Assembly (NCBI GenBank): GCA_001563885.1
Contig: LKMM01000018.1
Coordinates: 1-16,858 of the forward strand
Length of the DNA: 16,858 bases
DNA from: Natrialbaceae archaeon B1-Br10_E2g27
GTDB taxonomy: Archaea; Halobacteriota; Halobacteria; Halobacteriales; Natrialbaceae
Reading direction: 5' to 3'
Below the pieces are notes generated by a model. The model was not told the DNA's origin and did not search any database. It was given only the letters and a program-made list of their open reading frames with translations. Made by a program: the position numbers and the translations under genes. Positions 13,803-16,858 of the stretch are shown piece by piece; positions within the stretch are counted from its first letter, which is position 1, and every line of letters starts with the position of its first letter.

Positions 13803-14584
13803 TGTTCGAGCCTCGAGCGATTTCGAGCGACGTCGAAGCGATTAGAGCGGAACACGCACCCGACGCGAAGGTTTTCGACTGCGAGCGGGATTTCGAGACG
13901 TTGCCTCCAGCGCAGGCTGAAGAACTCGGTCTCGTCGTCGACTCCCTCGAGCCGGCGAGCTATCAGGCGGCGTGGCTTCCGTCCGATGTGCCGTCGCTGC
14001 TCGTAAAGTATGCGAGTTCGACGTTTACGATTGGGATGCCCGGTGATGGCAGTGTCGTTTGGACGCGCCAGACTGGGCCGCCGGTCGTGCTCGTGAAACC
14101 GCGAATTACAGGCTCGCCCGATTCGTTCGTCGACTTTTTGCTTGCAGAAGCGTTCGTCGAACTCGGGTGTACCGTTCCGGAACACTTCATCGGCTTTTTC
14201 GAAGCCGAGTTACGCGAACTTGACCGGGTCATCGATATGGGCCCGAACAACACGTATCAGATTGCTGCTGCGGCCTTTGACGGCTGGATCGGCTTACAGA
14301 CACGGGACGTGTTTGGAAGCTGGCAGACAGAGTATCCGGAACTGTTCGAGGCCTGGAAGGATGCGGGTGCGCGACTCGAGGGCCGCGTCTCGTCGCTCCC
14401 GCGGGAAGTTGCCCGTGGTGACACCGATTTCGCGGATGCGACGGAACTGGCATGTGCAGCGATCAAACATGCGATCGAACTGCCGGCACCGTTTGCGGCC
14501 CTCGATACCGACGCCTATCGCGAGCACGGTCCAGAGTATGCGATTAAATGGGCGGAAAAAACGTTCGAGTCGCTTGCGGAGTAA
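13802..14584 (+). CDS. Hypothetical haloarchaeal protein, about 260 residues
   Basis: The product has 260 residues from the ATG at 13802, which overlaps the micropeptide stop. It is soluble-looking and acidic, with no signal peptide, membrane helix or known catalytic motif. The N-terminal half is mixed alpha/beta (SYQAAWLPSDVPSLLVKYAS, SVVWTRQTGPPVVLVKPRIT). The C-terminal half is helical, with several Trp, Tyr and Phe residues (FGSWQTEYPELFEAWKDAG, YAIKWAEKTFESLAE). I recall relatives annotated as uncharacterised in halophiles only (possibly a recent DUF70xx family), but cannot name the family securely. Codon use matches the neighbours. It converges with the RecA/KaiC-like gene, with 34 bases between them. 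Confidence 0.8.
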   Translation: MFEPRAISSDVEAIRAEHAPDAKVFDCERDFETLPPAQAEELGLVVDSLEPASYQAAWLPSDVPSLLVKYASSTFTIGMPGDGSVVWTRQTGPPVVLVKPRITGSPDSFVDFLLAEAFVELGCTVPEHFIGFFEAELRELDRVIDMGPNNTYQIAAAAFDGWIGLQTRDVFGSWQTEYPELFEAWKDAGARLEGRVSSLPREVARGDTDFADATELACAAIKHAIELPAPFAALDTDAYREHGPEYAIKWAEKTFESLAE

Positions 14585-14594
14585 TATAAAGGGT

Positions 14595-14612
14595 CGAACC
14601 GTAACAGGTTCG
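14595..14612. terminator. Hairpin between convergent genes
   Basis: CGAACC and GGTTCG form a 6-bp stem around GTAACA in the 34 bases between two convergent stops. It could terminate transcription from either side. The same CGAACC/GGTTCG arms occur at 11500-11516. Confidence 0.45.
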
Positions 14613-14618
14613 TGGCAG

Positions 14619-15197
14619 TCAGAACTCGGCGTCGACGCTTCCGTCTTCCTCGAGGTCGATTACACCGTCAAATAGCGCGCGGAACTCGTCGACGACCGCT
14701 TTGTCGTGTGGGTCCTCCGAGAGATGAAAGAGGCCGATGGCGTCGTAGGTTTCGAGCAAACCGAGAATGCGTTCGACCGCAGCAAGGGCCTCGTCCTCGC
14801 CGGCGTAGTAGGCCAGTTCGGTGACGGAGTCGAAGCTGATTCTGAGTTTGCCGTCGTTGTTCTCGAGGAAGCCGTCGATGTGTTCGACGATACCGTCGAC
14901 GTCGTCGGGTGCGGCGACGTAGTGGACGGTATCGCTCTGTCGTCGGGAGTAGCCACGTTCGATACTTAAAGTATCGAGAATCTCGGCGCGTTCTTCGTCG
15001 ACGTCGTAGTACTCGAGTTTTTGTTTGACTTCTCGAGCGGTCGTCCGTGTCGAGATGACGAGAAAGTGATCAGTGTCGGTTTTGAAGAAGTCGGTGTCGA
15101 TACGGTCGGTTTCGCCGGTGCTCGGGTGGAGCAACAGTACGCCGGTCCCACCCGGAATCGTCGCCGGCGTCTCCTCGATTTCGAGCGAATAGTCCAT
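14619..15197 (-). CDS. RecA/KaiC-like fold protein lacking Walker A lysine
   Basis: The product has 192 residues from the ATG at 15197. A TATA-like CTTAAG at 15223-15228 is at leaderless distance, and the much longer in-frame extension is antisense to the ABC permease gene, so it is rejected. Layout resembles short KaiC/RecA-superfamily proteins of archaea: an N-terminal GGTGVLLLHPSTGETDRID where a P-loop would be, but with no GKT/GKS, then HFLVISTRTTAREVKQKLEY, a DTVHYVAAPDD segment, and a Walker-B-like RISFDSVTELAYYAG before a helical end with GLFHLSEDPHD. ATP binding is doubtful, so a regulatory or structural role is more likely. The family is an inference from the pattern; I believe such proteins are common in halophiles and uncharacterised. 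Confidence 0.75.
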   Translation of the reverse strand: MDYSLEIEETPATIPGGTGVLLLHPSTGETDRIDTDFFKTDTDHFLVISTRTTAREVKQKLEYYDVDEERAEILDTLSIERGYSRRQSDTVHYVAAPDDVDGIVEHIDGFLENNDGKLRISFDSVTELAYYAGEDEALAAVERILGLLETYDAIGLFHLSEDPHDKAVVDEFRALFDGVIDLEEDGSVDAEF

Positions 15198-15316
15198 TAC
15201 TGTGAACAACTTTCGGCAGCGACTTAAGCGTGCGGATCTCCCCGCAGGGGCGCTGTTGTTGCCAATATAGCCACACACCGTACCGTCACAGTCACTGGCG
15301 AGATCAATGTGGCCCG

Positions 15317-16858
15317 CTAACTGATTTTGCCACCTTCTTGTCGAAGGAGCAAGAGCATCGACAGCCCTGAGATGAGAATCAAAAGCAGGGCTGGGATAGC
15401 TGCATACCGGTAGGCAAGTGCGTTTTGAGCGTTCCAGATGACGATTACCAGGGTATCCATGCCGATCGGCTGGAGCATGAGCGTGATCGGGAGTTCTTTC
15501 ATCGTGGTCAGAAAGACGAGGACACTGCCGGCGATCACGCCAGGCATGATCAACGGCAGGGTGATCCGTTTGAACGTTTCGAACCGTCCGGCGTCGAGGG
15601 TCTTTGCGGCCTCGAGCATGCTGTCGTCGATGCCCAGTACTGACGCGCGCATTGTTCCGACGGCTTGTGGGAGAAACCGAACGACGTACGCGAAGACGAG
15701 CAATATGACGCCTTCTCTGTACAGCGATGGGAGGGTTCTGGTGCCCAAAAATACCAGTGCGAGTCCGATGACGATTCCGGGAACGGCAAAGCCGATGTAG
15801 GTCACTCGTTCTAAGATTCGTGAGACGACGGTGTTGGCTCGACCGGAGTAGTAGGCGACTGGAAGAGCAAAGAGACAGGCAACGATTGCGGCCAACAGTG
15901 CCAGATAGACGGAGTTGATCGCAAACTCCCACTGAAACTCAAACGAGGAGATCGGGTCGCCTTCGCTTCGAACCAGCCAGTTCGTAAAGATGGCGACGGG
16001 GACGACGAGGGTGAGGATGCCGATCGCCGAAACAAAGCCCATTGCAGGCCACTTCCAGTTACCGAGTCGAATGGGGCTGCCGGTGGTCGTGCCGCCGGTT
16101 GCGTTTTCGTCGCGGCCAATCCCGGCTTCGATGACGAGGACGATGGCGACGATGGCGACGAGCTGAAGCGCAAGCAAAGCAGCGTACTCGACAGCAAAAT
16201 TGCTAAACTCCCAGTAGATCGTACTGGTGAAAACGTTCGCGTTCATAAACGCTGGCGTCCCGAAATCGGAGACTGCATACAGCGCCGCGAGCAACGCGCC
16301 TGCTGCAATCCCCGGCCTGATCTGTGGGAACGTGACCCGACGGAACGCCTCTACCGGCGTGGCGTTGAGCGTTCTGGCGGCGTCGACGACGGAGCTATCC
16401 ATCGACAGCAACGCTGCTCGAGTCGTCAGGAACACGTAGGGATAGGTGTAAAGGGTGATGATGAACACCGCACCGGGAAGCCCATCGAGGGTGGGGATTG
16501 TCGTCCCAAACAGCGAGTCGAGTTCGCCACCGGAGCCGAACATCCCGACGAAGGCGATTGCGCCGATGTAGCTCGGAATCACGAGCGGGAGCGCGGCGAT
16601 GACGGTCCAAACCTTCGGGTAGGGAAGATCCGTTCGGGTCGTCAAAAGCGCCAGCGGGACGCCGAGAACGATCGAAAAGAGGGTGACAAGTCCCATCAAT
16701 AGGAGACTATTTACCGTCACCCACGCCGTCTGTGAGGAGATGAGGACGTCGATGGCCACGGACGGCTCGATGGTTGCTGCCTGCCAGAGCAGCCAGAACA
16801 TCGGAGAAATGACAAGAAGGGCCACGATCGCGCTTGCTGCTGCCAGCGCCAGGGTTGA
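15317..16858 (-). CDS. ABC transporter permease, iron/thiamine type (5' end outside window)
   Basis: The frame stays open to the right edge. A GTG at 16825 is the first possible internal start, but it falls inside the first visible membrane helix (LALAAASAIVALLVISPMFW), so the true start is upstream of the window. At least 513 residues hold two BPD_transp_1 halves, as in FbpB, ThiP and FutB. The ATPase-contact EAA loops are DAARTLNATPVEAFRRVTFP in the first half and EAAKTLDAGRFETFKRITLP in the second, each followed by a conserved proline-glycine (RPGIAAG, MPGVIAG). The halves are joined by a polar loop with DENATGGTTTGS. Ferric ion or thiamine are the usual substrates. No partner gene follows; the 119 bases to the next gene hold nothing I recognise. 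Confidence 0.92.
   Translation of the reverse strand, partial: STLALAAASAIVALLVISPMFWLLWQAATIEPSVAIDVLISSQTAWVTVNSLLLMGLVTLFSIVLGVPLALLTTRTDLPYPKVWTVIAALPLVIPSYIGAIAFVGMFGSGGELDSLFGTTIPTLDGLPGAVFIITLYTYPYVFLTTRAALLSMDSSVVDAARTLNATPVEAFRRVTFPQIRPGIAAGALLAALYAVSDFGTPAFMNANVFTSTIYWEFSNFAVEYAALLALQLVAIVAIVLVIEAGIGRDENATGGTTTGSPIRLGNWKWPAMGFVSAIGILTLVVPVAIFTNWLVRSEGDPISSFEFQWEFAINSVYLALLAAIVACLFALPVAYYSGRANTVVSRILERVTYIGFAVPGIVIGLALVFLGTRTLPSLYREGVILLVFAYVVRFLPQAVGTMRASVLGIDDSMLEAAKTLDAGRFETFKRITLPLIMPGVIAGSVLVFLTTMKELPITLMLQPIGMDTLVIVIWNAQNALAYRYAAIPALLLILISGLSMLLLLRQEGGKIS

Noticed and set aside
15198..15932. In-frame extension upstream of the RecA/KaiC-like gene
   Set aside because: It overlaps the permease gene in another frame of the same strand, has shadow-like Arg/Ser composition, and crosses the TATA box.
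1..16858. CRISPR arrays, tRNA or rRNA genes, insertion sequences
   Set aside because: No regularly spaced long repeats, no cloverleaf or rRNA stretches recognised, and no transposase-like protein.

Overview
This is a stretch of haloarchaeal chromosome (class Halobacteria; the gene set would suit the Natrialbales, but genus cannot be fixed by eye). The signs are acidic proteins rich in Asp and Glu, GC-rich codons with frequent CTCGAG, a Tat-type lipoprotein signal, leaderless TATA promoters about 27 bases before start codons, and strong scarcity of CTAG (nine copies counted in 16.9 kb). The centre is a replication origin of the oriC1 type, between orc1 (leftward) and the origin-associated genes oapA-oapB-oapC (rightward).

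Left arm (1-5753): 3' end of a MacB/FtsX-type ABC permease; a broken DUF5518 membrane-protein gene; an AI-2E-type transporter divergent from a thiamine-type substrate-binding lipoprotein; a small membrane protein whose 3' end overlaps that of lysC (aspartate kinase with two ACT domains); and a small GNAT-like protein.

Replication core (5766-13558): the small exonuclease subunit of archaeal DNA polymerase D (DP1), divergent from signal peptidase I (sec11); a frameshifted remnant of a Tat-signal protein; orc1; about 1.06 kb of origin DNA; and the oapABC operon. I find seven origin-recognition-box (ORB) motifs with core TCCAGTnGAAAC followed by GGGG. Two face each other across an A/T-rich unwinding region and carry extra outward G-strings. 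One lies over the presumed orc1 promoter and one follows oapC. Three are inside coding sequence, in the disordered linkers of DP1 (an inverted pair) and of Orc1. The unwinding region holds ATTACTAG-type repeats about two or four helical turns apart. These account for most of a CTAG cluster (six of the window's nine copies within 154 bp), which suggests a methylation- or protein-phased element.

Right arm (13559-16858): a 29-codon membrane micropeptide gene overlapping the start of a haloarchaeal gene of unknown function; a convergent RecA/KaiC-like protein lacking the usual Walker A lysine; and the 3' part of a two-domain iron/thiamine-type ABC permease that runs off the window.

The core genes fit one job. 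Orc1 binds ORBs and opens the origin, the Oap proteins are genetically tied to that origin, and DP1 belongs to the replicative polymerase. ORBs embedded in DP1 and Orc1 linker codons suggest that the initiator-binding field extends far beyond the intergenic origin.
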